Assembly: GCA_965204545.1 (NCBI GenBank)
Contig: CBDBFA010000003.1
Location: 868,001 to 932,000, forward strand
Origin: JAABVD01 sp965204545
GTDB taxonomy: Bacteria > Verrucomicrobiota > Verrucomicrobiia > Opitutales > UBA2995
DNA: 64,000 bases
Direction of reading: 5' to 3'
This document shows, piece by piece, positions 25,558-33,102 of the stretch. Both the position numbers and the translations under genes were made by a program. Under the pieces are notes generated by a model. The model was not told the DNA's origin. It ran no database searches and saw nothing but the letters and a program-made list of their open reading frames with translations. The number at the start of each line of letters is the position of its first letter. Position 1 is the first letter of the stretch.

Positions 25558-26733
25558 ATGAGTAAGATCAAATTTGCAGTATTGCCGGGAGACGGCATCG
25601 GACCGGAGGTAATGGATGTCGCTCTGGACGTGCTCGAAATTGCCGCCGACAAATTTGGCTTCGCCTGCGACTTCGAACGGGCCGACGTCGGAGGCATTGC
25701 CATCGACCGTCATGGGAAGGCCCTACCCGATTCGACCCTGAGGCTCTGCCAGGAAGCCGATGCCATCCTGTTCGGCTCCATTGGAGGCCCCAAGTGGGAA
25801 TCGCTTCCAGCCAAGGAACAACCCGAACGCGCCTCCCTCCTTCCCTTGCGCAAGGCCTTTTCCCTCTTCGCCAACATCAGGCCCGGCCTGCTTTACCCGG
25901 AATTGCAGGAGGCTTCCCCCCTAAAATCCGATCGCATTCCCCACGGCATCGACATGGTTTGTATCCGCGAACTGACCGGCGGCCTTTATTTCGGACAACC
26001 CAAACACACCGAAACCCTCCCCGATGGCGACGTCCAGGCCATCGATACCATGGTCTATAGAAAGTCGGAAATTGAACGCATCACCGACGTGGCCATCGCC
26101 AGCGCGCAATCCCGCCGCAACCGCATCTGCTCGGTAGACAAGGCCAATGTCCTGGAAACCTCCGTTCTCTGGCGCAAAACCGTCACTGATTACCTCGCCC
26201 GAAAGGCTCCCTCGATCGACCTCTCCCACATGTACGCGGACAACGCAGCCATGCAATTGGCCCGGGACCCCAATCAGTTCGATGTCATTCTCACCGAAAA
26301 CATGTTCGGCGACATCCTGTCCGATGAAATGGCCGTCGTTTGCGGTTCCCTCGGAATGCTGGCCTCGGCCAGCCTCGGAGCGGGAAAAAATTCCCAGGGT
26401 CTGCCTTTTGGCTTGTACGAGCCCGCCGGGGGATCGGCTCCCGACATCGCAGGCAAGAATTTGGCCAATCCCTGCGCCCAAATCCTCAGCGCCGCCCTCA
26501 TGCTGCGGTTTTCCTTCGGACAGGAAGAAGCCGCTTCCGTCATGGAAGAAGCGGTTCAGGCAGCGGTAAAATCGGGACATCGCACCGCCGATATCGCCTT
26601 CACCGGGGAACCGGTATCCACCCGCGAAATGGGAGAAGCGGTCATTGCCGAGTTGAGAGAGATCTCGCCGAGGCGAGATGGCACAAAGGCACAGAGGCAC
26701 AAAGGCACAAAGGGGGAAGAGGGAAAAAAATGA
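25558..26733 (+). CDS. leuB: 3-isopropylmalate dehydrogenase
   Basis: This NAD-dependent decarboxylating dehydrogenase of leucine synthesis has 391 residues from ATG 25558 (MSKIKFAVLPGDGIGPEV); a GTG at 25552 adds two. The motifs GGPKWESLP, RPGLLYPEL, CIRELTGGLYFGQPK, MYADNAAMQLARDP, NMFGDILSDE and GLYEPAGGSAPDIAGKNLANP are typical of bacterial LeuB. The natural protein should end near AVIAELRE. The last 23 residues (ISPRRDGTKAQRHKGTKG..) are translated from the CTCGCCGAGGCGAG palindrome and family D array, so the enzyme carries a basic repeat-coded tail if the frame is right. Confidence 0.95.
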   Translation: MSKIKFAVLPGDGIGPEVMDVALDVLEIAADKFGFACDFERADVGGIAIDRHGKALPDSTLRLCQEADAILFGSIGGPKWESLPAKEQPERASLLPLRKAFSLFANIRPGLLYPELQEASPLKSDRIPHGIDMVCIRELTGGLYFGQPKHTETLPDGDVQAIDTMVYRKSEIERITDVAIASAQSRRNRICSVDKANVLETSVLWRKTVTDYLARKAPSIDLSHMYADNAAMQLARDPNQFDVILTENMFGDILSDEMAVVCGSLGMLASASLGAGKNSQGLPFGLYEPAGGSAPDIAGKNLANPCAQILSAALMLRFSFGQEEAASVMEEAVQAAVKSGHRTADIAFTGEPVSTREMGEAVIAELREISPRRDGTKAQRHKGTKGEEGKK

Positions 26734-26782
26734 AGGATGAAGGATGAAGGCTGAAAAGGAAGAAGGGCGCCGAGGTGCTTTT

Positions 26783-26878
26783 GTGGAACCCAGTTGAGGT
26801 TTGGTTGTACGGGTGATCGGGATACCCAGCGTGCGTTGCGCGACACCGGGCTTTGAAGTTTAACGGCTTTGGCGTAGA
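26783..26878 (+). repeat. Family B three-hairpin repeat, copy 3
   Basis: More diverged copy (GGAACCCAGTTGAGGTTTGG); CCCAGCGTGCGTTGCGC and TTTAACGGCTTTGGCG are recognisable. It lies next to S23 remnant 2 just as copy 2 lies next to remnant 1. Confidence 0.75.
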
Positions 26879-26935
26879 ATAATGGCCCGCGCTAATTAGG
26901 AATGGGATCTCGCAATTCGCGCGCCCGGCGCGATT

Positions 26936-26973
26936 TCCTTTTGCCAAACGATCAAATTTCGATATGTCCTGAC
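26936..26973 (-). pseudogene. Truncated S23 four-helix-bundle gene head (remnant 2)
   Basis: Minus-strand reading gives VRTYRNLIVWQKE, matching residues 4-16 of the intact S23 protein at 16409-16780. No start codon is left in frame. Upstream is a long AAAGGCACAA array and downstream GCGCC hairpin, CTCGCAATT and family B, the same order as remnant 1. Confidence 0.7.
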
Positions 26974-27067
26974 ACAGCTCGCTTTGTGCCTTTGTGCCTT
27001 TGTGCCTTTGTGCCTTTGTGCCTTTGTGCCTTTGTGCCTTTCTTTCCCAATTCCTCATTCCTAATTC

Positions 27068-27838
27068 TTAATTGGCGCCCTCTGGCGCCTTTGCGATCTT
27101 GGCGATGGTGGCGACCAGGAGTTGGGTGACGCGTTGCACGTTGTCCCGAAAAACCTGCAGGACCGCCTCCCAACTCACGGGCTCCGTATCTTCCCTCCAG
27201 CAATCGTAGTCGGTGGCCATGGCGACGGCGGCATAAGGGAGTTCCGCTTCTTTGGCCAGGGCTGCCTCCGTTGCAATGGTCATATTGATGACGTCGGCTC
27301 CCCAGGAGCGAAAAAGGTGCGATTCCGCTCTGGTGGAAAAACGAGGTCCTTCAACGGACAAGACCGTGCCCCTTGCATGGCATAGGTAATTCAGGTCTGC
27401 GGCGGCTTCAATGAAACATTTCCGCAGGTGCAAGGAAAAGGGTTCGGCAATGGAAATATGAATGGGCAATCCAGGTTCAAATCGTTCGTAAAACGAATTC
27501 TTCCGCCCTCGCGTAAAATCGATAAATTGGTCCACCACAACAAAATGGCCCGGCTCGATTTCTTCCCGCAGGGAACCGACCGCGGTGGTCACCAGAATAT
27601 TGCTGCAACCAACTTCTTTCAGGGCCCATACATTGGCCCGATAATTTACCTGGGGGGGCGGGATGGTATGCCCGATTCCATGGCGGGCCAATAAAACCAC
27701 CTCGCGGCCATTTATCAAACCCGTCCTCAATGGTGATGAAGGCAGACCATAGGGTGTCTCCAGGGAAATTTCTTTCGCCTCCTTCAATAAATCGGGATCG
27801 TCCAGTCCGCTCCCGCCAATTATACCAATTTTAACCAT
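27068..27838 (-). CDS. mtnP: S-methyl-5'-thioadenosine phosphorylase
   Basis: This 256-residue phosphorylase cleaves methylthioadenosine to adenine and methylthioribose-1-phosphate in methionine salvage. Visible motifs are IGIIGGSGLDD, the phosphate-site LARHGIGHTIPPPQVNYRANVWAL, VEGPRFSTRAES, the MT..EAALAKEAELPYA nucleoside-site stretch and ATDYDCWRED, which favours MTA phosphorylase over purine nucleoside phosphorylase. The final GAN and the TAA come from the GGCGCC..GGCGCCAATTAAG repeat edge. Confidence 0.9.
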   Translation of the reverse strand: MVKIGIIGGSGLDDPDLLKEAKEISLETPYGLPSSPLRTGLINGREVVLLARHGIGHTIPPPQVNYRANVWALKEVGCSNILVTTAVGSLREEIEPGHFVVVDQFIDFTRGRKNSFYERFEPGLPIHISIAEPFSLHLRKCFIEAAADLNYLCHARGTVLSVEGPRFSTRAESHLFRSWGADVINMTIATEAALAKEAELPYAAVAMATDYDCWREDTEPVSWEAVLQVFRDNVQRVTQLLVATIAKIAKAPEGAN

Positions 27839-27990
27839 AATCCTGCATTATCACCCGTAGGATTCTGAGGGTTAATGGGAAGTAGGCAAGCAAAGGGGAG
27901 AGAGGGATCTCGCAAAGAGCGCCAAGAACGCAGTGAGAGAAAGGAGGGCGGACTTTCCAGTCCGCCATGGCCTATACAAGGCGGGTTGGA
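27839..27990. repeat. Spacer mtnP-alaS inverted repeat
   Basis: Contains CTCGCAAAGAGCGCCAAG and a GGCGGACTTTCCAGTCCGCC hairpin (9-bp arms) followed by GGCGGGTTGG. The phrase recurs in variant form near 59,885. No gene. Confidence 0.6.
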
Positions 27991-28157
27991 AAAACCGCCC
28001 TCCTGGAATCTGTGCTCAAAGACGCAAAGGGGTCAAACGCAAAATGTTAACATCTGATTGGTTCGATTCAGACTTTCAGGTGAACTAGAGGACGATGTTA
28101 ACATTTTGCGTTTGACCCCTTTGCGTCTTTGAGCACAGATTCCAGGAGGGCGGTTTT
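27991..28157. repeat. 64-nt extended palindrome: family A plus inverted copy of the alaS 3' end
   Basis: Bases 27991-28054 are the exact reverse complement of 28094-28157. The inner part of each arm is the family A arm (28026-28122). The outer 35 nt on the right are the last alaS codons (KTALLESVLKDA region), and on the left an inverted duplicate of those codons with no coding role. Loop 39 nt. No other copy in the window shows matching flanks beyond a few bases. Confidence 0.95.
28026..28122. repeat. Family A palindromic element, copy 8
   Basis: Inverted orientation, subtype-1 loop lacking one A (GGTGAACTAGAGG). The edges are AAAGGGG rather than AAAAAGGGG. It supplies the alaS stop codon. 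Confidence 0.9.
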
Positions 28158-30770
28158 CTTGCCGCCGCCCATGGCGAAATCGGCTTTGCCGCCTCCGCTT
28201 CCTCCGAGTTTTCCCGAGATGGACTGAACCAGATCTACCGCTTTTACGCCGGCGGCAACGGCGGCGGGGGTGCAAAGAGCCAGGACGACCACTTTTTTGG
28301 CAAATACGCCGCCGAGTATGACGACGCCCTCCCCGAGGGCCTGGGAAATTTGCACGGCGAGTTGGCGCATTTCATTGGGGCTTGGGGTTTGAACCTTCCG
28401 GACCAGCCATTTCAGACCATTCCGTTCTTCCCCGGCCCGGGCCAAGTCGGCTGCCAGCCTGGCTGAATCCCTTTGCCGCAACTTCCTGAACGCTTTTTCC
28501 ATGGAAGATTTCTCGGAAAGAAGCGCATCCACTCGTTCGCCCACCTCGTTGGGGGAACAGGAAAGCTTGTGGGAAAGTTGAGCCAGGGTATTGAACTGTA
28601 CTTCGACGTAATCCTGGGAGGCCCGCCCGGTAATGGCCTCGATTCTCCGGGTTCCGGCGGCGATGGCCGACTCGGAAACAATTTTGAAAAACCCGATCTC
28701 TCCCGTGGCGCGGGTATGAGTGCCCCCGCACAACTCCAGGGAATATTTCCCGATGTCTACTACCCGGACGATATCGCCATACTTTTCATCGAACTGGGCA
28801 ATGACCTCCTCCGGTTTGTCGTGGTAGGGAATTTCGTAATCGTCGACCGGGCTGTTCTGGCGAATCCGCCAGTTAACCATTCGTTCGATATTCCGTAATT
28901 GGCCCTCTGATACGGCCTCGTAATGGTTGAAATCGAACCGCAACCGGGAAGATGCTACCAGGGAGCCGGCCTGGGTGACATGGGAACCCAAAACCCTGCG
29001 CAGGGCGTAATGCAGGAGGTGGGTGGCGGAGTGGTTTCTTTGAATGGCCAGCCGCCGCTCCAAATCGACACTCAATTTCACCGAATCGCCTTTATTCAAG
29101 TCGGCGCCGGCTTCAATTTTGTGGAGGATTCGCCCTGCGTCGTCGTGCACCGCACCGGTCAGCTCGATGGAATCCGTGCCGATCCGGACCGTCCCGGTGT
29201 CCCCGACTTGTCCCCCTCTTTCTCCGAAGAAAGGGGTTTGTCGGAACACGACGTAGGTATCCTTTTTCCGGCTCAGGACATCACTAACTACGGTGGGATA
29301 GTTTTTCAGGTTCTTCAGTTCATATCCGACGAATTCGGTGGGATCGGTTTCCCGGTCGGAGGCAACATGTATGATGGATTTGCGGTGGGCATCCTGGGAG
29401 CGTTTTCTTTGCTCCTCCATATGGCGGTCGAATCCCTCCAGTTCGACCGTCAATCCCCGCTCCCGCGCAATCAATTGGGTGAGATCGAGAGGAAATCCAT
29501 AGGTGTCGTAGAGAGTAAAGGCATCTGCCCCGGAAATGCGCTTGCTCCCGGTCCGGGTGATTTTTTCCAGGAGGGCCAACCCGCGGTTAAGGGTTTTCCC
29601 GAATGCCTCCTCCTCCGAGCGCAGGACTCTGGTAATGGGGCCGACCCTCGACCCGAGTTCCGGAAACACCCCCCCGAGTTTTGCCAACACGCAGGGAAAG
29701 AGCTTGGCAAAGAACCCCGGTTTCAAATCGAGTTGATTGCCAAACACGACCGCTCTCCGCAGGATGCGGCGAAGCACGTAGTTGCGGCCTTCATTGCCGG
29801 GAAGAATGCCGTCGGCGATGGCGCAGGACAAGGTGCGGATGTGGTCGGCGATTACCCGAAAAGCCACGTCGACAGATTCCTGTTTGGACAGGTTTTCGGG
29901 CGATTTCGGAACAGTGGATCGGTACTGCTTCCCGCACAAATCGGATAGTTTGGCAAACGTTTCGAGGAAAAGGTCCCCGTTGTAATTGGAAGGCGGATCC
30001 GTGAATCGGGTAAAATTCTTCGTCGTGGCCATGATACCGCAGACGCGCTCGAAGCCCATGCCGGTATCGACGTGTTTTTGGGCCAGCGGCTCGAAGCCGC
30101 CCAGAGGGGTAGCGTTGAACTGGATGAAAACCAGGTTCCAGATTTCAATGCAGTAGGGGGAATCCTCGTTGACCAGGCTGCCCCCGGTGTCGCCTTTTTC
30201 CGTCAGGTCCATGTGAATTTCACTGCAAGGCCCGCAGGGACCGCTATCGCCCATCATCCAGAAGTTGTCCCGCTTTCCTCCGAAAGTGAGGTGAACGGCG
30301 GGGTCCATCCCTTCCCTTTGAAAAATCCTCGTCCAGTGTTGTTGAGCTTCCCGGTCGATCTCGGCTGGATCGTTGGGACCGGGTTTGTAAACCGTGGCGT
30401 AGAGGCGTCGCTTGGGGAATTTCCAGACCTCGGTGAGCAGTTCCCAAGCCCACTCGATGGCTTCTTCCTTGAAATAGTCTCCAAAAGACCAATTGCCCAG
30501 CATTTCGAAAAACGTCTGGTGGTAGGTATCGAACCCCACGTCCTCCAGATCGTTGTGCTTGCCCCCGGCACGAATGCATTTTTGCGAATTGGCGACCCGC
30601 CGGTCGGTGGCTTTGCGTTCATCGAGAAAATAAGGCACGAACTGATTCATGCCCGCGTTGGTGAACAACAGGTTGGGGGAACTGGGCAGAAGCGGGGCCG
30701 ATGGCACAATTTTGTGCCCCTTGGACTCGAAAAAATCGAAAAAGGATTGCCGGATCTCAGATGAAGTCAT
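28098..30770 (-). CDS. alaS: Alanyl-tRNA synthetase
   Basis: This class II synthetase of 890 residues charges tRNA-Ala and edits mischarged Ser or Gly. From ATG 30770 it starts MTSSEIRQSFFDFFESKGHK, with LLFTNAGMNQFVPYFL in the catalytic domain. The editing domain shows the zinc ligands HSATHLLHYAL and LCGGTHTRATGEIG, and the C-terminal part the DHHA1-like SGGKLGGSGGGKADFAMGGG segment (gap-free in the sequence). Length is normal. The frame upstream of 30770 is repeat DNA. The last residues AKGSNAKC and the stop come from family A copy 8, and the last native codons are duplicated in inverted form beyond it. Confidence 0.96.
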   Translation of the reverse strand: MTSSEIRQSFFDFFESKGHKIVPSAPLLPSSPNLLFTNAGMNQFVPYFLDERKATDRRVANSQKCIRAGGKHNDLEDVGFDTYHQTFFEMLGNWSFGDYFKEEAIEWAWELLTEVWKFPKRRLYATVYKPGPNDPAEIDREAQQHWTRIFQREGMDPAVHLTFGGKRDNFWMMGDSGPCGPCSEIHMDLTEKGDTGGSLVNEDSPYCIEIWNLVFIQFNATPLGGFEPLAQKHVDTGMGFERVCGIMATTKNFTRFTDPPSNYNGDLFLETFAKLSDLCGKQYRSTVPKSPENLSKQESVDVAFRVIADHIRTLSCAIADGILPGNEGRNYVLRRILRRAVVFGNQLDLKPGFFAKLFPCVLAKLGGVFPELGSRVGPITRVLRSEEEAFGKTLNRGLALLEKITRTGSKRISGADAFTLYDTYGFPLDLTQLIARERGLTVELEGFDRHMEEQRKRSQDAHRKSIIHVASDRETDPTEFVGYELKNLKNYPTVVSDVLSRKKDTYVVFRQTPFFGERGGQVGDTGTVRIGTDSIELTGAVHDDAGRILHKIEAGADLNKGDSVKLSVDLERRLAIQRNHSATHLLHYALRRVLGSHVTQAGSLVASSRLRFDFNHYEAVSEGQLRNIERMVNWRIRQNSPVDDYEIPYHDKPEEVIAQFDEKYGDIVRVVDIGKYSLELCGGTHTRATGEIGFFKIVSESAIAAGTRRIEAITGRASQDYVEVQFNTLAQLSHKLSCSPNEVGERVDALLSEKSSMEKAFRKLRQRDSARLAADLARAGEERNGLKWLVRKVQTPSPNEMRQLAVQISQALGEGVVILGGVFAKKVVVLALCTPAAVAAGVKAVDLVQSISGKLGGSGGGKADFAMGGGKKTALLESVLKDAKGSNAKC

Positions 30771-30907
30771 GTTCAATAAAATCTCGCCGAGGCGAGATGG
30801 CACAAAGGCACAAAGGCACAAAGGGAGGCGCGCTGGGGCGCGCCAATTAGGAATGAGGAATTAGGAATTAGGAATGAAAAGGCAAGAAGGTTTAAGAAGG
30901 TCGTCAT
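30771..30907. repeat. Repeat spacer alaS-trpF
   Basis: CTCGCCGAGGCGAG palindrome, family D array, GGCGCGCTGGGGCGCGCC hairpin and AATTAGGAATGAGGAATTAG array. It lies upstream of alaS; no gene. Confidence 0.7.
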
Positions 30908-31007
30908 AAAAAGGGGTCAAACGCAAAATGTTAACATCTGATTGGTTCGATTCAGACTTTCAGGTGAAACTAGAGGACGATGTTAACATTTTGCGTTTGA
31001 CCCCTTT
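30908..31007. repeat. Family A palindromic element, copy 9
   Basis: Inverted orientation, subtype-1 loop; right T-tract of three. It supplies the KGSNAKC tail and stop of trpF. Confidence 0.9.
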
Positions 31008-31648
31008 CTGTGGCCTGGGAGCATTTCAAAAAAAGCCTCCAGTTTTTGGGGGGATTTCCTCCCGGGGCTTGTTTCCACTCCACTGTTTACATCTACCCTG
31101 TCCGGTTGCGCTTGCTTGAGGGCATGGCCAATATTTTCCGCATCCAATCCGCCCGCCAGGATCCATTTTTTATGGGGATAATTGGACTGGAGTTCACGAA
31201 ATCGGCCCCAATCACCGGTTCGGCCGCTTCCCCCAAACCCCTCTTTTCGATAAGTATCCATAAGGAAGGTATCGGCATGGGCAAAGAGAGACAGGGGAAA
31301 CGGGTCCTCCGGCGCCACCTTCGGCGCCAGCCACAAGCGGTCCCTCCCCACGATTTCCGACCAGGCGGCGAGGTCGTCCCGGCCTTGATCCAAGTGAAAA
31401 TGAATTTGAAAGAAATCGAAACCGAGCCCTCGAATTTCCTTCAGCTTTTCCGGATCCGGGGCGACGTCCACCGCCACGCGGAAAGTATTCGGCAATTGCC
31501 CGGTTATATCCCGGAAGGCCGACAGGGAAATACAGCGTGGCGACGGCGCATAAAAAATGAAACCAAGATACCTGGCCCCGAGCCGGGCGGCCAAGACGGC
31601 ATCCTCGGCCCGGTTGATCCCGCAAACTTTGACTTCCGGCATTTTCAT
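30983..31648 (-). CDS. trpF: Phosphoribosylanthranilate isomerase
   Basis: This 221-residue TIM-barrel enzyme of tryptophan synthesis has the catalytic cysteine in VKVCGINRAED near residue 9. GARYLGFIFYAPSPRCIS, the phosphate-binding FGGSGRTGDW, ILAGGLDAENI and DVNSGVETSPGRKSPQKL follow. No other trp gene is nearby. The last seven residues (KGSNAKC) are from family A copy 9, and copy 10 ends 16 bp upstream of the start, so the gene is framed by two elements. ATG 31642 is an alternative start. Confidence 0.93.
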   Translation of the reverse strand: MKMPEVKVCGINRAEDAVLAARLGARYLGFIFYAPSPRCISLSAFRDITGQLPNTFRVAVDVAPDPEKLKEIRGLGFDFFQIHFHLDQGRDDLAAWSEIVGRDRLWLAPKVAPEDPFPLSLFAHADTFLMDTYRKEGFGGSGRTGDWGRFRELQSNYPHKKWILAGGLDAENIGHALKQAQPDRVDVNSGVETSPGRKSPQKLEAFFEMLPGHRKGSNAKC

Positions 31649-31664
31649 GGAACGTAGAGAAAGT

Positions 31665-31766
31665 AAAAAGGGGTCAAACGCAAAATGTTAACATCTGATT
31701 GGTTCGATTCAGACTTTCAGGTGAAACTAGAGAACGATGTTAACATTTTGCGTTTGACCCCTTTTT
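31665..31766. repeat. Family A palindromic element, copy 10
   Basis: Inverted orientation, full 102 bp. It lies 16 bp from the trpF start and codes for the end of the aminotransferase, so it fills the whole gap between the two genes. Confidence 0.9.
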
Positions 31767-32861
31767 ACGGAACGCGTTGAGGTTTTCGATTACGCAGTCC
31801 ACCTGTTCCTCCGTCATCTCCGGATAAATGGGTAAATTGATGACTTCCCGGCAGGCGCGTTCAGCCTGAGGCAAATCACCTTCATCATAGCCAAGATGGG
31901 AAAAAGCGGGCTGCAGGTGAAGCGGCAGGGGATAAAACGAACCGGTGGCGATTCCATTGTCCTTCAAGTATTTTTGCAGTCGCTCCTTCTCGGGGTAACG
32001 AACGGAGAATTGATGCCATACGCTCGGCGCCTCCGGTTGGAAGACGGGAAGCTGCAAGCCACCCAGACGAATCTCCCGCAGGTACCTCTGCGCGATGGAT
32101 CGTCGCCGCCGGGTCCAGTCTTCCAGGTATTTCAGTTTCACGCTCAGGAGCGCTCCGGTGAAGCCCTCCATACGATAATTATAACCCACCTCCCCGTAGG
32201 TATGGGGTTCCTGCATGGCATGGTTGCGCAAAGTCCTGGCACGGCCGGTCATGGGCCGGTGCCGGGAAACAAAAAGCCCGCCCTCCCCCAATCCACCCAA
32301 ATTCTTGGTTGGATAAAAGGAAAAGGCTCCGCAGTCCCCCAAGAAGCCGACCGGACATTCCTTGTATCGGGCCATGTGTGCCTGTGCACAATCCTCTATG
32401 AGCTTCAAATCATATTTCCGGGCCAGGGCCGCAAAATCGTCCATGGAGGCGGGTTGTCCAAACAGGTGAACCACCAGAATGGCCCGGGTTTTCGGGGTTA
32501 TGGCCGCCTCCGCCTCGGCCGGGTCCAGGTTATATGAGGCGGGATCGATATCGGCAAAGACGGGCACGGCTTTCTCGTAGGCGATGCCCCAGGAGGAAGC
32601 GGCAAAGGTAAACGGAGTCGTTATCACTTCATCGCCAGCTTCAATTCCGCAACACTTCAGGCAAAGGTGCAAAGCCGAGGTGCCGCTGTTCACCCCGACA
32701 ACCGAATCTGCGCCCATCATCCCGGCATAAGCCTTCTCGAAGCGATCGACCCGATCCCCCAATATGAACTGGCCCGAATCCAGCGTCTCCTCCATGGCCC
32801 GGAGCAACTCAGCCTTTAAAGCGCGGTGGGACTGATGGAAATTCAAAAACGGCACCTTCAT
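31740..32861 (-). CDS. DegT/DnrJ/EryC1/StrS-family PLP aminotransferase
   Basis: This 373-residue sugar-type aminotransferase has VGVNSGTSALHLCLK (cofactor phosphate), EDCAQAHMARYK and SFYPTKNLGGLGEGG with the PLP lysine. GYNYRMEGFTGALLSVKL and the substrate-loop HQFSVRYPEKE are also seen. Such enzymes aminate keto sugars for surface polysaccharides. No polysaccharide cluster is adjacent, so the substrate is unknown. The final residues (KKGSNAKC) and stop are read from family A copy 10; the native end is probably near VIENLNAF. Confidence 0.9.
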   Translation of the reverse strand: MKVPFLNFHQSHRALKAELLRAMEETLDSGQFILGDRVDRFEKAYAGMMGADSVVGVNSGTSALHLCLKCCGIEAGDEVITTPFTFAASSWGIAYEKAVPVFADIDPASYNLDPAEAEAAITPKTRAILVVHLFGQPASMDDFAALARKYDLKLIEDCAQAHMARYKECPVGFLGDCGAFSFYPTKNLGGLGEGGLFVSRHRPMTGRARTLRNHAMQEPHTYGEVGYNYRMEGFTGALLSVKLKYLEDWTRRRRSIAQRYLREIRLGGLQLPVFQPEAPSVWHQFSVRYPEKERLQKYLKDNGIATGSFYPLPLHLQPAFSHLGYDEGDLPQAERACREVINLPIYPEMTEEQVDCVIENLNAFRKKGSNAKC

Positions 32862-33000
32862 TTTTTAGGAGAGATCTCGCCGAGGCGAGATGGCACAAAG
32901 GCACAAAGGGAGGGAGAGAGAAAAGGCTGAAGGATGAAGGCTGAAGGATGAAAATTAATCGTGATCGTGATCTTGATCGTGATCGTGATCGGAAGGAAGT
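32862..33000. repeat. Repeat spacer aminotransferase-cobA/hemD
   Basis: CTCGCCGAGGCGAG palindrome with a short family D array, AAGGCTGAAGGATGAAGGC tract, and an ATCGTGATCGTGATCTTG array next to family A copy 11. No gene. Confidence 0.7.
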
Positions 33001-33102
33001 AAAAAGGGGTCAAACGCAAAATGTTAACATCTGAACGGTTCGATTCAGACTTTCAGGTGAAACTATCGGACGATGTTAACATTTTGCGTTTGACCCCTTT
33101 TT
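33001..33102. repeat. Family A palindromic element, copy 11
   Basis: Inverted orientation, loop CTGAACGGTTCGATTCAG. Its right edge (TTTTTA) includes the first two bases of the cobA/hemD TAA stop in minus-strand reading. Confidence 0.9.

Larger units (their letters stand above)
26734..27067. repeat. Composite repeat block leuB-mtnP
   Basis: Contains a GAAGGATGAAGGATGAAGG tract, family B copy 3, GCGCTAATTAGGAATGGG, CTCGCAATTCGCGC with a GCGCC hairpin, a second S23 head, a long TTTGTGCC array (about seven units), ATTCCTCATTCCTAATTC and the GGCGCCCTCTGGCGCC hairpin that ends mtnP. No complete gene. Confidence 0.75.

Noticed and set aside
26981..27049. AAAGGCACAA arrays as a CRISPR array
   Set aside because: The unit is 8-10 bp, directly tandem, without unique spacers of constant length, and no cas gene is present.
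31212..31625. 137-residue frame within trpF and similar shadow frames in other genes
   Set aside because: They overlap well-supported enzymes and show no recognisable motif.
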